A stretch of DNA of 64,000 nucleotides from Clostridium fungisolvens (GCF_014193895.1 NZ_BLZR01000001.1:4402001-4466000), one strand, 5' to 3'. Positions 41,788 to 52,790 are shown, counted from the first letter of the stretch. The notes: generated by a model from the sequence alone, not told the origin. Translations and numbers: made by a program.

Positions 41788-43851
41788 TTAAGCTTTTTTA
41801 CCTGCTATTTGTTCTTGAATGCTCTTTGGTACTTCTTCATAATGATCGAATACCATTGTATAAGTTCCTCTACCTTGAGTTCTTGATCTTAGAGTTGTAG
41901 CATAACCAAACATCTCTGAAAGTGGAACGAATGCTCTGATAACTTGAGCTCCATTTAAAGCTTCCATTCCTTCGATTCTTCCTCTTCTTGAGTTAAGGTC
42001 ACCCATAACATCTCCCATGTACTCTTCAGGCATAGTAACTTCAACTTTCATTGAAGGTTCAAGTAATACTGGGTTTGCTTTAGCCATAGCATTCTTAAAT
42101 GCCATAGATCCAGCGATCTTAAATGCCATTTCAGATGAGTCAACTTCATGGTATGATCCATGAACTACTTTTACCTTGAAGTTTATAACTGGGTATCCAG
42201 CTATAATACCATTCTTAGATGCTTCTTGAATACCGTTGTCGATAGCTGGAATATATTCTCTTGGAATAGCTCCTCCAACAACACCGTTTTCAAACTTGTA
42301 TTCTCCTTCAGTTGGTTCCATTTCAATAACGCAGTGACCGTATTGTCCTTTACCACCTGATTGCTTAGCATACTTAGCTTCTGCTTTAACTGCAGCTCTA
42401 ATTGTTTCTTTGTAAGCAACTTGAGGAGCACCTACATTACATTCAACTTTGAATTCTCTTGTAAGTCTATCAACTATAATTTCAAGGTGTAATTCACCCA
42501 TACCAGCTATAATTGTTTGACCTGTTTCTTGGTTTGTGTAAGTTTTGAATGATGGATCTTCTTCTGCTAATTTAGCAAGAGCTAAGCCCATCTTTTCTTG
42601 ACCAGCTTTTGTTTTTGGTTCTATAGCAACATTTATAACTGGTTCTGGGAATTCCATAGACTCAAGAACTATTGGTCTATCTTCATCACATAAAGTATCA
42701 CCAGTTGTAGTGTTCTTTAAACCTATAACTGCTCCTAATTCACCTGCTTCTAATTCTTCAACTTCTTCTCTAGAATTAGCATGCATCTTAACAAGTCTAC
42801 CAATTCTTTCTTTCTTATTCTTAGTTGAGTTAAGTACATATGTACCACTCTTCATAACACCAGAATAAATTCTTGTAAATGCTAACTTACCAACGAATGG
42901 GTCAGTAGCTATCTTAAATGCTAGTGCTGACATAGGAACATCATCTGATGCTTCTCTTGTATCAGCTTCGCCTTCTAAGCTTGTTCCTTGAACTGGAGGT
43001 ATATCTAATGGTGATGGTAAGTAATCAACAACTCCATCAATCATTAATTGAACACCCTTATTTTTGTATGAAGAACCACATATACATGGTACTATTTGAT
43101 TAGCTATAGTAGCTTTTCTTAAAGCTGCCTTTAACTCTTCTGCAGTTATTTCTTCACCTTCAAGGTATTTCATCATTAACTCTTCATCAGTTTCAGCTAT
43201 AGCTTCAACCATTGCAGCTCTATATTCTTCTGCTTGATCTGCTAATTCTGCTGGTATATCTTCTTCTCTTACATCTTTTCCAAGATCGTCGTAGTATACT
43301 TCAGCCTTATTCTTTAAAAGATCTATTATTCCTTTAAAGTTTTCTTCTGATCCAACTGGTATTTGTATTGGAACAGCATTAGCTTTTAATCTATCTCTAA
43401 CTGTATTAATACATCTGAAGAAATCTGCTCCAGTTGCATCCATCTTGTTTACATAAATCATTCTTGGAACTCCATACTTGTCTGCCTGTCTCCATACAGT
43501 TTCAGTTTGAGGTTCAACACCTGATTTTGCATCTAATACAGTTACGGCACCGTCAAGTACTCTAAGAGATCTTTCAACCTCTATTGTAAAATCTACGTGT
43601 CCTGGTGTATCTATTATATTTAATTCATGATCTTTCCATACACATGTTGTAGCAGCAGAAGTAATAGTTATACCTCTTTCTTGTTCTTGAACCATCCAGT
43701 CCATAGTAGCTGCACCTTCATGAACTTCACCTATTTTATGACTTTTTCCAGTATAAAATAATATACGCTCAGTAGTCGTTGTTTTACCAGCATCTATATG
43801 AGCCATTATTCCAAAGTTACGGAATTTTTCTAACGAAAATTTTCTAGCCAT
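41788..43851 (-). CDS. fusA: Elongation factor G
   Basis: EF-G catalyses ribosome translocation. The 687-residue protein has AHIDAGKTTTTERIL, DTPGHVDFT and NKMD, followed by domains II-V (RGQGxxT-like CNVGAPQVAYKE, and GYATTLRSRTQGRGTYTM near the end). It lies between rpsG and tuf. AGGAGG precedes the ATG. A hairpin in the rpsG-fusA gap may adjust its expression. Confidence 0.98.
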   Translation of the reverse strand: MARKFSLEKFRNFGIMAHIDAGKTTTTERILFYTGKSHKIGEVHEGAATMDWMVQEQERGITITSAATTCVWKDHELNIIDTPGHVDFTIEVERSLRVLDGAVTVLDAKSGVEPQTETVWRQADKYGVPRMIYVNKMDATGADFFRCINTVRDRLKANAVPIQIPVGSEENFKGIIDLLKNKAEVYYDDLGKDVREEDIPAELADQAEEYRAAMVEAIAETDEELMMKYLEGEEITAEELKAALRKATIANQIVPCICGSSYKNKGVQLMIDGVVDYLPSPLDIPPVQGTSLEGEADTREASDDVPMSALAFKIATDPFVGKLAFTRIYSGVMKSGTYVLNSTKNKKERIGRLVKMHANSREEVEELEAGELGAVIGLKNTTTGDTLCDEDRPIVLESMEFPEPVINVAIEPKTKAGQEKMGLALAKLAEEDPSFKTYTNQETGQTIIAGMGELHLEIIVDRLTREFKVECNVGAPQVAYKETIRAAVKAEAKYAKQSGGKGQYGHCVIEMEPTEGEYKFENGVVGGAIPREYIPAIDNGIQEASKNGIIAGYPVINFKVKVVHGSYHEVDSSEMAFKIAGSMAFKNAMAKANPVLLEPSMKVEVTMPEEYMGDVMGDLNSRRGRIEGMEALNGAQVIRAFVPLSEMFGYATTLRSRTQGRGTYTMVFDHYEEVPKSIQEQIAGKKA

Positions 43852-43890
43852 GAAACATTTCCTCCTCTCGATTTATGTTATAAATTCGAC

Positions 43891-43922
43891 AAAACTGCTT
43901 TGGCACAAGCCAAAACAGTTTT
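43891..43922 (-). terminator. Intercistronic hairpin between rpsG and fusA
   Basis: AAAACTG.TTTGGC pairs with GCCAAA.CAGTTTT around a 4-base loop (13 of 14 pairs). Only a weak TTTTG tail follows, so it is more likely an attenuator or processing structure than a full terminator. Confidence 0.6.
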
Positions 43923-43926
43923 ATGA

Positions 43927-44397
43927 TTAGTATCTGTAATGAGCGAATGCTTTATTAGCCTCAGCCATTCTATGCATATCTTCTCTCTTCTTAACAGCTG
44001 CTCCAGTATTATTAGCCGCGTCTAAAAGCTCGTTAGCTAATCTTTCTCTCATGTACTTTTCGCCTCTGTTATTTGAAGCTGCAAGTAACCATCTAAGTGC
44101 TAGAGTCTGTCTTCTTTCAGGTCTAACTTCTATCGGAACTTGGTAGTTTGCTCCACCTATTCTTCTAGCCTTTACTTCAAGTAATGGCATGATGTTGTTC
44201 ATAGCTGTTTCGAAAACTTCAATAGCTTCCTTGCCTGTTCTTTGAGCCATGATTTCAAATGCATCGTAGCATATTTTTTGTGCTACTCCTTTTTTACCAT
44301 CTTCCATAACACTGTTTATTAGCTTAGTAACAACCTTTGAGTTGTAAACTGGATCTGCTAATACATCTCTCTTTGCAATATGTCCTTTTCTTGGCAC
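43927..44397 (-). CDS. rpsG: 30S ribosomal protein S7
   Basis: S7 nucleates the 30S head. The 156-residue product starts PRKGHIAKRDVLADPVYN and has PLLEVKARRIGGANYQVP and MRERLANELLDAANNTGAAV. GGAGGG precedes the ATG. In E. coli S7 represses the str operon; no such site was identified here. The rpsL-rpsG gap of 141 bases has no gene. Confidence 0.98.
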   Translation of the reverse strand: MPRKGHIAKRDVLADPVYNSKVVTKLINSVMEDGKKGVAQKICYDAFEIMAQRTGKEAIEVFETAMNNIMPLLEVKARRIGGANYQVPIEVRPERRQTLALRWLLAASNNRGEKYMRERLANELLDAANNTGAAVKKREDMHRMAEANKAFAHYRY

Positions 44398-44538
44398 TTT
44401 TCTTCCCTCCTTAACAATTTAGTTTTAAGTTCATCGGTACTCGGTAAATTAATACCGTAAAGCGCTCTGACTTCTGCTATCTAAATAAATCTATATAAAT
44501 CTATGTAAATACTGAAGACATAGCACTGTCAGCAAAAA

Positions 44539-44916
44539 TTATTTTTGCTTTGGTCTCTTAGCACCATATTTTGATCTTGACTGCATTCTGTTAGCTACTC
44601 CAGCAGAGTCTAATGCTCCTCTTACTATGTGGTATCTAACACCAGGAAGATCCTTAACTCTTCCACCTCTTATAAGAACAACGCTGTGCTCTTGTAAGTT
44701 GTGCCCAACACCTGGGATGTAAGCTGTAACTTCATATCCATTAGTTAATCTAACTCTTGCAATTTTTCTAAGCGCTGAGTTAGGCTTCTTTGGAGTAGTA
44801 GTTTTAACTACAGTACAAACTCCTCTCTTTTGAGGACATTCCTTTAGTGCTGGTGCAGTTGATTTGGTTGCTAGTGTCTTTCTGCCTTTTCTTACTAATT
44901 GGCTTATAGTTGGCAT
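44539..44916 (-). CDS. rpsL: 30S ribosomal protein S12
   Basis: S12 sits at the decoding centre. The 125-residue product has TTTPKKPNSALRKIARVRL and GGRVKDLPGVRYHIVRG. The lysine of TTPKKPNS, where streptomycin-resistance substitutions occur, is the wild-type Lys, as is the downstream PGVR region. AGGAGG precedes the ATG. Confidence 0.98.
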   Translation of the reverse strand: MPTISQLVRKGRKTLATKSTAPALKECPQKRGVCTVVKTTTPKKPNSALRKIARVRLTNGYEVTAYIPGVGHNLQEHSVVLIRGGRVKDLPGVRYHIVRGALDSAGVANRMQSRSKYGAKRPKQK

Positions 44917-44984
44917 TCATTTCACCTCCTGAAAGTTTTTGAACTATCTATATAAATATTAGGTGTTCGCTAAGTTACTTTAAG

Positions 44985-45224
44985 TTACTCTAGCATAAGT
45001 GTAGCAGCAGAACCTACTTCTATACCACACATACGACCAAGTTCCTTCATTGTATTAACATACTTTACATCAACACCATGTTCTTTAGCCAAATCCACTA
45101 TTGGATTAACTAGCTTTTGTTCAGCATCTTTAGCTATATAAAGCGTTTTTCCTTCTCCATTTTTCATGGATTTGATACATTGCTTAGTGCCTATGACCTT
45201 TTTACCTAAAAGTCTGTCTATCAT
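44985..45224 (-). CDS. rplGB: L7Ae family ribosomal protein (YbxF-like)
   Basis: The 79-residue K-turn RNA-binding protein starts at the ATG (45224) after GGGAGG; a longer frame to 45254 is not supported. It begins MIDRLLGKKVIGTKQCIK and has LYIAKDAEQK and VKYVNTMKELGRMCGIEVG. In Bacillus its counterpart lies between rpoC and rpsL, as here. It is expected to bind K-turn RNA on the ribosome. A promoter is just upstream. Confidence 0.93.
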   Translation of the reverse strand: MIDRLLGKKVIGTKQCIKSMKNGEGKTLYIAKDAEQKLVNPIVDLAKEHGVDVKYVNTMKELGRMCGIEVGSAATLMLE

Positions 45225-45337
45225 GAAAATTACCTCCCTAATAAACAGTAACATAGAGGTAAAGCATCAGACTTTACCTCAATGCTATCATTAAAACAAG
45301 TTAATCTTGTAGAATTATGCTAAATCACACAAATTGT

Positions 45338-45366
45338 ATTGTATCATCTATCAATTTTACTGTCAA
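45338..45366 (-). promoter_or_regulatory. Promoter of the str operon (rplGB-rpsL-rpsG-fusA-tuf)
   Basis: TTGACA (45361-45366), 17 bases, TACAAT (45338-45343) on the minus strand, just after the rpoC stop at 45379. Confidence 0.85.
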
Positions 45367-45378
45367 TATAATTAATTA

Positions 45379-48300
45379 CTACTCTTCCAGAGCATTTGCA
45401 GTCTCTTTTTCAGCTAAACTGCTTTCTGTGCTCAATTTTACTGACCTGTACCTCATCATACCGGTACCAGCAGGAATAAGTTTACCAATTATTACATTTT
45501 CCTTTAATCCAAGTAATGGATCAATCTTACCCTTTATCGCAGCATCAGTTAAAACTCTAGTAGTTTCTTGGAATGATGCAGCAGATAAGAAGCTGTCTGT
45601 TGCAAGAGCTGCTTTTGTAATACCAAGAAGAACTTTCTCACCTTGAGCTAATTCTCCTCCAAAAGCTTGAACTCTTTCATTTTCACCATCAAAATCAAAC
45701 ATATCTATTAATGTACCTGGAAGAAGTTCAGTATCTCCAGATTCAGTAATTTTAACTTTTCTTGTCATCTGTCTAACAACTACTTCTAGATGCTTATCAT
45801 TGATATCAACACCTTGTAGTCTATAAACCTTTTGAACTTCATTTAGAAGATATTGTCTAGCTCCATCCACACCTTTAATTGCCATAACATCATGTGGGTT
45901 TACTGAACCTTCTGTAACTTCATCACCGGCTTCTACTACGCTTCCATCTGAAACTTTAAGTCTTGATCCGAATGGTATATCGTAGCTATATTCTTCACCT
46001 TCATTTGAAGTTATTATAACAGTTCTCTTCTTCTTTGTTTCTTCTACTCTTGCTGTACCTGATATTTCACTTACTATTGCTAATCCCTTTGGCTTTCTTG
46101 CTTCGAACAATTCTTCAACTCTAGGAAGACCTTGAGTTATATCTGCTCCAACAACTCCACCAGTATGGAATGTTCTCATTGTAAGCTGTGTACCAGGCTC
46201 ACCTATTGATTGAGCTGCTACTATACCTACAGCTTCACCAATGTTGATCTTTTGTGCAGTTGCCATGTTCATACCATAACATCTAGCGCAAACTCCAACC
46301 TTAGCTTTACATGTAAATACAGATCTAATCTTTATTTTATTAACTCCAGCTGCAACAATCTTATCTGCCATATCATTTTCTATATAAGTTTGTGCAGGAA
46401 CTATAAGTTCTTTAGTTGCTGGATTAATTATATCTTCTGCTATATATCTTCCGACAATTCTTTCTTTAATGGTTTCAATTATTTCATTACCATCTTTTAT
46501 CTCACTTACATATAAACCTTCTTCAGTGCCACAGTCCTCATGTCTTACTATAACATCTTGGCTTACGTCAACAAGTCTTCTTGTTAGGTATCCTGAGTCA
46601 GCAGTCTTAAGAGCTGTATCGGCATTACCTTTTCTAGCACCGTGAGTGGATATAAAGTATTCTGATACGTCTAGACCTTCTCTAAAGGAAGCTCTGATTG
46701 GTAATTCTATAATTTTACCTGATGGACTTGCCATAAGACCTCTCATACCAGCAAGCTGCTTAATCTGAGATTTAGATCCTCTGGCTCCTGAGTCCGCCAT
46801 CATGAATATTGGATTAAATTTATCCAAACTATCCATAAGTGCATTCGCAACTTCTTCAGTTGTCTTAGTCCATTTTTCTATAACTCTTTCATATCTTTCT
46901 TCTTCAGATATGAATCCTCTTCTATACATCTTTTCTATCTTTTCAATAGTTTCATCTGTTTCTCTTAATAGTTCATACTTAGCATCTGGTACTATCATAT
47001 CTGATGCTGCTACTGTTACAGCACCTATTGTTGAATAGTGATATCCTTGTGCCTTTATCTTATCAAGCATAACAGATGTCTTTGTTGGACCATGAACCAT
47101 ATAACAAGCATCTATAATTTTTCCTAATGATTTCTTTGTTATCAGGAAATCAACCTCTAGGTTAAATTCATCAGCTGGGTTAGTTCTATCAACAAATCCT
47201 AAATCTTGAGGTATAGATTCGTTAAATATTATTTTACCAATAGTAGTATAAATACTACCGGATTTTTTAACTCCATCCACAACCTTAGTCATTCTTACAA
47301 ATATCTTTGCATGAATCTCTATTTCTTTAACTTGGTAAGCCATTAAAGCTTCTTCAACTGATGCAAAATGTCTACCTTCTCCTAGAGCTCCATCCTTATC
47401 CATTGTTAGATAGTATGATCCTAGAACCATATCCTGTGTAGGTACAGATACTGGTTTACCATCTGATGGCTTAAGTATGTTTCCAGCAGCAAGCATTAAG
47501 AATCTTGCTTCAGCTTGAGCTTCCACTGATAACGGAACATGGACAGCCATTTGGTCTCCATCAAAGTCCGCATTATATGCTGTACATACAAGTGGGTGAA
47601 GCTTTATAGCTCTACCTTCTACAAGTACAGGTTGGAAAGCTTGAATTCCAAGTCTATGAAGAGTAGGAGCACGGTTAAGTAACACAGGATGATCAGCAAT
47701 TACATCTTCAAGTACATCCCATACTTGAGGCATTACTCTTTCTACCATTCTCTTTGCACTCTTTATATTGTGAGCTACTCCATCTTGAACTAGCTTCTTC
47801 ATTACAAAAGGCTTAAATAATTCTAGAGCCATTTCCTTAGGAAGTCCGCATTGGTACATCTTAAGTTCAGGTCCTACAACTATAACAGATCTTCCTGAGT
47901 AGTCAACTCTCTTACCAAGTAGATTTTGTCTAAATCTACCTTGCTTACCTTTAAGCATATCTGATAGAGATTTTAGAGGTCTGTTTCCAGGACCAGTTAC
48001 TGGTCTTCCTCTTCTACCGTTATCTATTAAAGCATCAACAGCTTCTTGAAGCATTCTCTTTTCATTTCTAACGATTATGTCAGGAGCTCCAAGATCTAAC
48101 AACTTCTTAAGTCTGTTATTTCTGTTTATAACTCTTCTGTAAAGATCATTTAAGTCAGATGTTGCAAATCTTCCTCCATCTAGTTGAACCATTGGTCTTA
48201 AATCTGGAGGTATAACTGGAATTACATCAACAATCATCCATTCAGGATAATTTCCTGATTTTCTGAATGATTCTATAACTTCAAGTCTTCTTATAACTCT

Positions 48301-48915
48301 AACTCTTTTTTGTCCAGTGCTTGTTTTTAATTCTTCTTTTAGCTCAACTGATGATCTTTCCAAATCAATCTCAGCTAATAAATCCTTAACTGCTTCAGCA
48401 CCCATTCCAGCAACAAAGCTTTCTTCACCGTATTTATCTACAGCTTCTCTATATTCTTTTTCATTTAAAAGCTGTTTCTTTAATAAAGGTGTTTCCTTTG
48501 GATCTATAACTATATAAGATGCAAAGTATAAAACTTTTTCTAATGCTCTTGGGGACATATCAAGTATTAATCCCATTCTAGATGGAATTCCTTTAAAGTA
48601 CCAAATGTGAGATACTGGGGCAGCCAGTTCTATATGCCCCATTCTCTCTCTTCTAACCTTAGCTTTGGTAACTTCAACACCACATCTATCACAAACAATA
48701 CCTTTATATCTAACTCTCTTATACTTACCACAATGACATTCCCAGTCTTTTTGTGGTCCAAATATTCTTTCACAGAACAAACCATCTCTTTCTGGCTTTA
48801 GTGTTCTGTAATTTATAGTTTCAGGTTTTTTTACTTCACCTCTAGACCATTCTCTTATCTGTTCTGGAGATGCCAATCCTATTTGTAAAGCGTCAAAATT
48901 ATTTAACTCAAACAA
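45379..48915 (-). CDS. rpoC: DNA-directed RNA polymerase subunit beta'
   Basis: Beta' holds the catalytic magnesium. The 1178-residue protein shows the N-terminal zinc ribbon (CHCGKYK, CDRCG, about 60-78), the clamp, the catalytic YNADFDGDQMAVH (about 450) and the second zinc site near 800-880 (CGTEEG, CKAKVGVCARCYG). There are no sequence insertions of the Gram-negative type. It starts about 20 bases after rpoB, with GGGAGG upstream. No terminator follows; the str promoter starts right after. Confidence 0.98.
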   Translation of the reverse strand: MFELNNFDALQIGLASPEQIREWSRGEVKKPETINYRTLKPERDGLFCERIFGPQKDWECHCGKYKRVRYKGIVCDRCGVEVTKAKVRRERMGHIELAAPVSHIWYFKGIPSRMGLILDMSPRALEKVLYFASYIVIDPKETPLLKKQLLNEKEYREAVDKYGEESFVAGMGAEAVKDLLAEIDLERSSVELKEELKTSTGQKRVRVIRRLEVIESFRKSGNYPEWMIVDVIPVIPPDLRPMVQLDGGRFATSDLNDLYRRVINRNNRLKKLLDLGAPDIIVRNEKRMLQEAVDALIDNGRRGRPVTGPGNRPLKSLSDMLKGKQGRFRQNLLGKRVDYSGRSVIVVGPELKMYQCGLPKEMALELFKPFVMKKLVQDGVAHNIKSAKRMVERVMPQVWDVLEDVIADHPVLLNRAPTLHRLGIQAFQPVLVEGRAIKLHPLVCTAYNADFDGDQMAVHVPLSVEAQAEARFLMLAAGNILKPSDGKPVSVPTQDMVLGSYYLTMDKDGALGEGRHFASVEEALMAYQVKEIEIHAKIFVRMTKVVDGVKKSGSIYTTIGKIIFNESIPQDLGFVDRTNPADEFNLEVDFLITKKSLGKIIDACYMVHGPTKTSVMLDKIKAQGYHYSTIGAVTVAASDMIVPDAKYELLRETDETIEKIEKMYRRGFISEEERYERVIEKWTKTTEEVANALMDSLDKFNPIFMMADSGARGSKSQIKQLAGMRGLMASPSGKIIELPIRASFREGLDVSEYFISTHGARKGNADTALKTADSGYLTRRLVDVSQDVIVRHEDCGTEEGLYVSEIKDGNEIIETIKERIVGRYIAEDIINPATKELIVPAQTYIENDMADKIVAAGVNKIKIRSVFTCKAKVGVCARCYGMNMATAQKINIGEAVGIVAAQSIGEPGTQLTMRTFHTGGVVGADITQGLPRVEELFEARKPKGLAIVSEISGTARVEETKKKRTVIITSNEGEEYSYDIPFGSRLKVSDGSVVEAGDEVTEGSVNPHDVMAIKGVDGARQYLLNEVQKVYRLQGVDINDKHLEVVVRQMTRKVKITESGDTELLPGTLIDMFDFDGENERVQAFGGELAQGEKVLLGITKAALATDSFLSAASFQETTRVLTDAAIKGKIDPLLGLKENVIIGKLIPAGTGMMRYRSVKLSTESSLAEKETANALEE

Positions 48916-48936
48916 GGGTATATCCTCCCTTCACTT

Positions 48937-51900
48937 TTAGTGTTCATCATTGAAATCATCAAGTTCTAAGTCTGTATTGAATTCGTCAAAATCTAAACTA
49001 TCGTAATCTATATCTTCTTCAGTTTCTTCTCCGCTAGTATAACTATCGTCGACATCTGGAGTTTGTGGTACTAAATCTTCAGTACCTTCTATATTTACTT
49101 CTAATTCTTCTATATCTTCATCTACAAGTTCTTTAAGTTTAACTTCTTCTTTATCATCATTTAAGACTCTAACATCTAAACATAAAGCTTGTAGTTCTTT
49201 GATTAGAACCTTGAATGATTCTGGTACACCTGGTTCAGGAATATTTTCACCTTTAACGATTGACTCGTAAGTCTTAACTCTACCTACAACGTCATCTGAC
49301 TTAACTGTTAAGATTTCCTGAAGTGTATGAGCAGCACCATAAGCTTCTAATGCCCAAACTTCCATTTCACCAAATCTTTGGCCTCCGAATTGAGCTTTAC
49401 CACCTAGTGGCTGTTGTGTAACCAAAGAGTATGGACCTGTAGATCTAGCATGTATCTTATCATCAACTAAGTGAGCAAGTTTTAATATATACATTATTCC
49501 AACAGTAACTTCATTATCAAACTCATCTCCGGTTCTACCATCTCTAAGTTTTGTCTTTCCATTTCTGTTGTATCCTGCTTGTTCTAAACAATCTTCTATA
49601 TCAGTTTCAGTAGCACCATCAAATACAGGAGTTGATATATGCCAACCTAATCTAGAAGCAGCCCATCCTAAATGAACTTCTAATACCTGACCTATATTCA
49701 TACGAGAAGGAACTCCTAGTGGGTTCAAGCAGATCTGAAGTGGTCTTCCATCTGGTAAGAATGGCATATCTTCTTCAGGTAATACTCTAGAGATAACCCC
49801 CTTATTACCATGTCTACCAGCCATCTTGTCACCAACAGATATCTTTCTCTTTTGAGCGATATAACATCTTACAAGTTCATTTACTCCTGGAGGTAATTCA
49901 TCTCCATTTTCTCTTGTAAAGACTTTAACGTCTACTATTATACCAGCTTCTCCATGAGGAACTCTTAAAGAAGTATCTCTAACTTCTCTTGCTTTTTCAC
50001 CGAATATAGCTCTAAGTAATCTTTCTTCAGCAGTAAGTTCAGTTTCACCCTTAGGCGTAACTTTACCAACAAGAATATCGCCTGATCTAACTTCAGCACC
50101 AATTCTTATTATTCCTCTGTCATCAAGATCTTTTAAAGCATCTTCTCCTACGTTTGGTATATCTCTAGTTATTTCTTCAGGTCCTAGCTTAGTATCTCTA
50201 GCTTCACACTCATATTCTTCTATATGAATCGAAGTAAACACATCTTCTCTTACTAGTTCTTCAGAAATAAGCATAGCATCTTCATAGTTATATCCTTCCC
50301 AAGTTATGAAACCAATTCTTATATTTTTTCCTAGAGCTATTTCTCCAAGGTCTGTTGAAGGTCCATCTGCTAATACTTGATTCTTAGCTATCTTCTCTCC
50401 CTTTGAGATTATAGGTCTTTGATTTATACAAGTACCTTGGTTACTTCTCTTAAACTTAAGAAGTCTATAAGTATCTATTCCACCATCAGAATCTCTCTTG
50501 ATTCTAATTTCATTTGCACTTACGTATATAGCTTCACCAGCGTTTCTAGCCTTAGGAAGAACTCCTGAGTCTACTGCCGCTTTAAATTCAATCCCCGTAC
50601 CAACTACAGGAGCTGCAGGTTTTAAAAGTGGAACCGCCTGACGTTGCATGTTTGATCCCATAAGTGCTCTTGAAGCATCATCATTTTCTAAGAATGGTAT
50701 CATTGCAGTAGCAACTGAAACTATCTGTCTTGCAGAAACATCTACTAAATCAACTTCTTCTCTAGGGACAACTAAAACTTCTCCCTTTTCTCTTACTGTT
50801 ACTCTCTTATCAACAAAGTTACCTTCTGCATCTATTGGTTCCTTTGCTTGAGCAACTAGATATTGATCTTCTTCATCTGCTGTGAAATATCTTATTTCGT
50901 CTGTAGCTTTTCCTGTTTCCTTGTCTACAACTCTATAAGGAGTTTCTATAAATCCGTACTCATTAACTCTTGCAAATGTAGCAAGTGAGTTTATAAGACC
51001 TATATTTGGTCCTTCTGGAGTTTCTATAGGACACATTCTACCGTAATGAGAATGATGAACGTCTCTTACTTCAAATCCTGCTCTTTCTCTTGAAAGACCT
51101 CCTGGTCCAAGAGCTGAAAGTCTTCTCTTATGAGTTAACTCAGAAAGAGGATTTGTCTGATCCATGAATTGTGAAAGCTGTGAACTACCAAAGAACTCTT
51201 TAATAGCCGCTGCTACAGGTCTTATATTTATTAATCCACCTGGAGTTAAGCCTTCTTGATCTTGTATAGTCATTCTTTCTTTTACTACTCTTTCCATTCT
51301 TGAAAGACCAATTCTAAATTGGTTTTGTAGTAATTCACCAACAGATCTAAGTCTTCTATTTCCTAAGTGGTCTATGTCATCAACATATCCTACACCCCAA
51401 GCTAAGCCAAGTTCATAGCTTATTGTAGCAAATATATCATCTCTTACAATATGCTTAGGTATAAGTTTATTTATGTTTTTCTTTATAGCTGTCTTTATAG
51501 ACTCTTCATCTGAGTAGTTATCTTTAATTTCTTTTAAAGTTGGGTAATGAACTAATTCTCTAATATTCAAATCATCAGTGTTAAAGTTGAATTGTTTATG
51601 TATGTTAACAAAGTGATTACCTATTACTCTAATTACTTTATCATCAACAATAATATCAACTGAATTGATTCCTGAATCTTGAATTTCTTCTGCCTTAGCT
51701 CTTGATATCTTTTCACCCTTTGAAACTAAAACTTCACCAGTTTCAGGATTAACAATATCAGTAGCTGCAATTTGATTTGCAACTCTTAAGTTAATTGCTA
51801 ATTTTTTGTTAAACTTGTATCTACCTACTCTTGATAAATCATATCTCTTTGCATCAAAGAACAATGAATCTATAAGTGACACTGCACTATCAACAGTTGG

Positions 51901-52635
51901 TGGTTCGCCTGGTCTTAGTCTCTTATATATTTCTAGTAAAGCTTCTTCTTTTGTCTTAGTATTATCTTTTTCAATACTAGCTTTAAATCTTTCGTCTTCG
52001 CCAAAGTATTCAACAAGTTCTTGATCACTTCCAAAACCCATAGCTCTTGCTAAAATCGTTATTGGTAATTTTCTTGTCTTATCTATTCTTACATAGATAA
52101 CATCGTTTGAATCTGTTTCATACTCTAACCAAGCACCTCTGTTTGGTATAACTGTTGAAGAATAAAGTTTTTTACCACTTTTATCAACAGCAAAATTATA
52201 GTATACGCCTGGTGATCTTACCAATTGTGAAACTATAACTCTTTCTGCACCATTAATAACAAATGTACCTTGTTCAGTCATCAGTGGGAAATCACCCATG
52301 AAAACTTCTTGTTCCTTTATTTCACCAGTTTCTTTATTCTGGAGCCTTACTGCCACCTTTAATGGAGCAGCAAATGTTGCATCTCTTTCTTTACACTCTT
52401 CTACAGAGTACTTGATATTATCCCTATCAAGCTTGTAACCTACAAATTCAAGTACAAGATTCCCAGTAAAGTTTCCTATTGGATTTATGTCATCAAATAC
52501 CTCTTGAAGACCTTCATCTAAAAACCACTGGTATGAATCTAATTGTACCTCAATTAGGTTCGGCATTTCTGCAACATCGTTTACCTTTCCAAAGCTCATT
52601 CTAGTTCTTTTTCCATTTTGGACAGGATGTACCAT
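48937..52635 (-). CDS. rpoB: DNA-directed RNA polymerase subunit beta
   Basis: Beta forms half of the RNA polymerase cleft and the rifampicin pocket. The 1232-residue protein begins MVHPVQNGKRTRMSFGK, with GGGGTG before the ATG at 52635 (a TTG lies one codon upstream). The rifampicin-cluster segments SSQLSQFMDQTNPLSELTHK and RRLSALGPGG are wild type. The C-terminus ends with an acidic tail rich in Asp/Glu. It is expressed from a promoter at 52791, because the PTS module separates it from rplL. Confidence 0.98.
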   Translation of the reverse strand: MVHPVQNGKRTRMSFGKVNDVAEMPNLIEVQLDSYQWFLDEGLQEVFDDINPIGNFTGNLVLEFVGYKLDRDNIKYSVEECKERDATFAAPLKVAVRLQNKETGEIKEQEVFMGDFPLMTEQGTFVINGAERVIVSQLVRSPGVYYNFAVDKSGKKLYSSTVIPNRGAWLEYETDSNDVIYVRIDKTRKLPITILARAMGFGSDQELVEYFGEDERFKASIEKDNTKTKEEALLEIYKRLRPGEPPTVDSAVSLIDSLFFDAKRYDLSRVGRYKFNKKLAINLRVANQIAATDIVNPETGEVLVSKGEKISRAKAEEIQDSGINSVDIIVDDKVIRVIGNHFVNIHKQFNFNTDDLNIRELVHYPTLKEIKDNYSDEESIKTAIKKNINKLIPKHIVRDDIFATISYELGLAWGVGYVDDIDHLGNRRLRSVGELLQNQFRIGLSRMERVVKERMTIQDQEGLTPGGLINIRPVAAAIKEFFGSSQLSQFMDQTNPLSELTHKRRLSALGPGGLSRERAGFEVRDVHHSHYGRMCPIETPEGPNIGLINSLATFARVNEYGFIETPYRVVDKETGKATDEIRYFTADEEDQYLVAQAKEPIDAEGNFVDKRVTVREKGEVLVVPREEVDLVDVSARQIVSVATAMIPFLENDDASRALMGSNMQRQAVPLLKPAAPVVGTGIEFKAAVDSGVLPKARNAGEAIYVSANEIRIKRDSDGGIDTYRLLKFKRSNQGTCINQRPIISKGEKIAKNQVLADGPSTDLGEIALGKNIRIGFITWEGYNYEDAMLISEELVREDVFTSIHIEEYECEARDTKLGPEEITRDIPNVGEDALKDLDDRGIIRIGAEVRSGDILVGKVTPKGETELTAEERLLRAIFGEKAREVRDTSLRVPHGEAGIIVDVKVFTRENGDELPPGVNELVRCYIAQKRKISVGDKMAGRHGNKGVISRVLPEEDMPFLPDGRPLQICLNPLGVPSRMNIGQVLEVHLGWAASRLGWHISTPVFDGATETDIEDCLEQAGYNRNGKTKLRDGRTGDEFDNEVTVGIMYILKLAHLVDDKIHARSTGPYSLVTQQPLGGKAQFGGQRFGEMEVWALEAYGAAHTLQEILTVKSDDVVGRVKTYESIVKGENIPEPGVPESFKVLIKELQALCLDVRVLNDDKEEVKLKELVDEDIEELEVNIEGTEDLVPQTPDVDDSYTSGEETEEDIDYDSLDFDEFNTDLELDDFNDEH

Positions 52636-52790
52636 CAACTTTCACCCCTTGTATAAACTAAAATAACCAATAAACATAAAAATGCTATTGGAGTTAATAC
52701 ACTGCATCTAATTATTTTGCCTAAATTTTATAATTTAATTCATAACTTTCCAATTTACATGTAAAAAGTTATATTTCAATGCAATTAAAT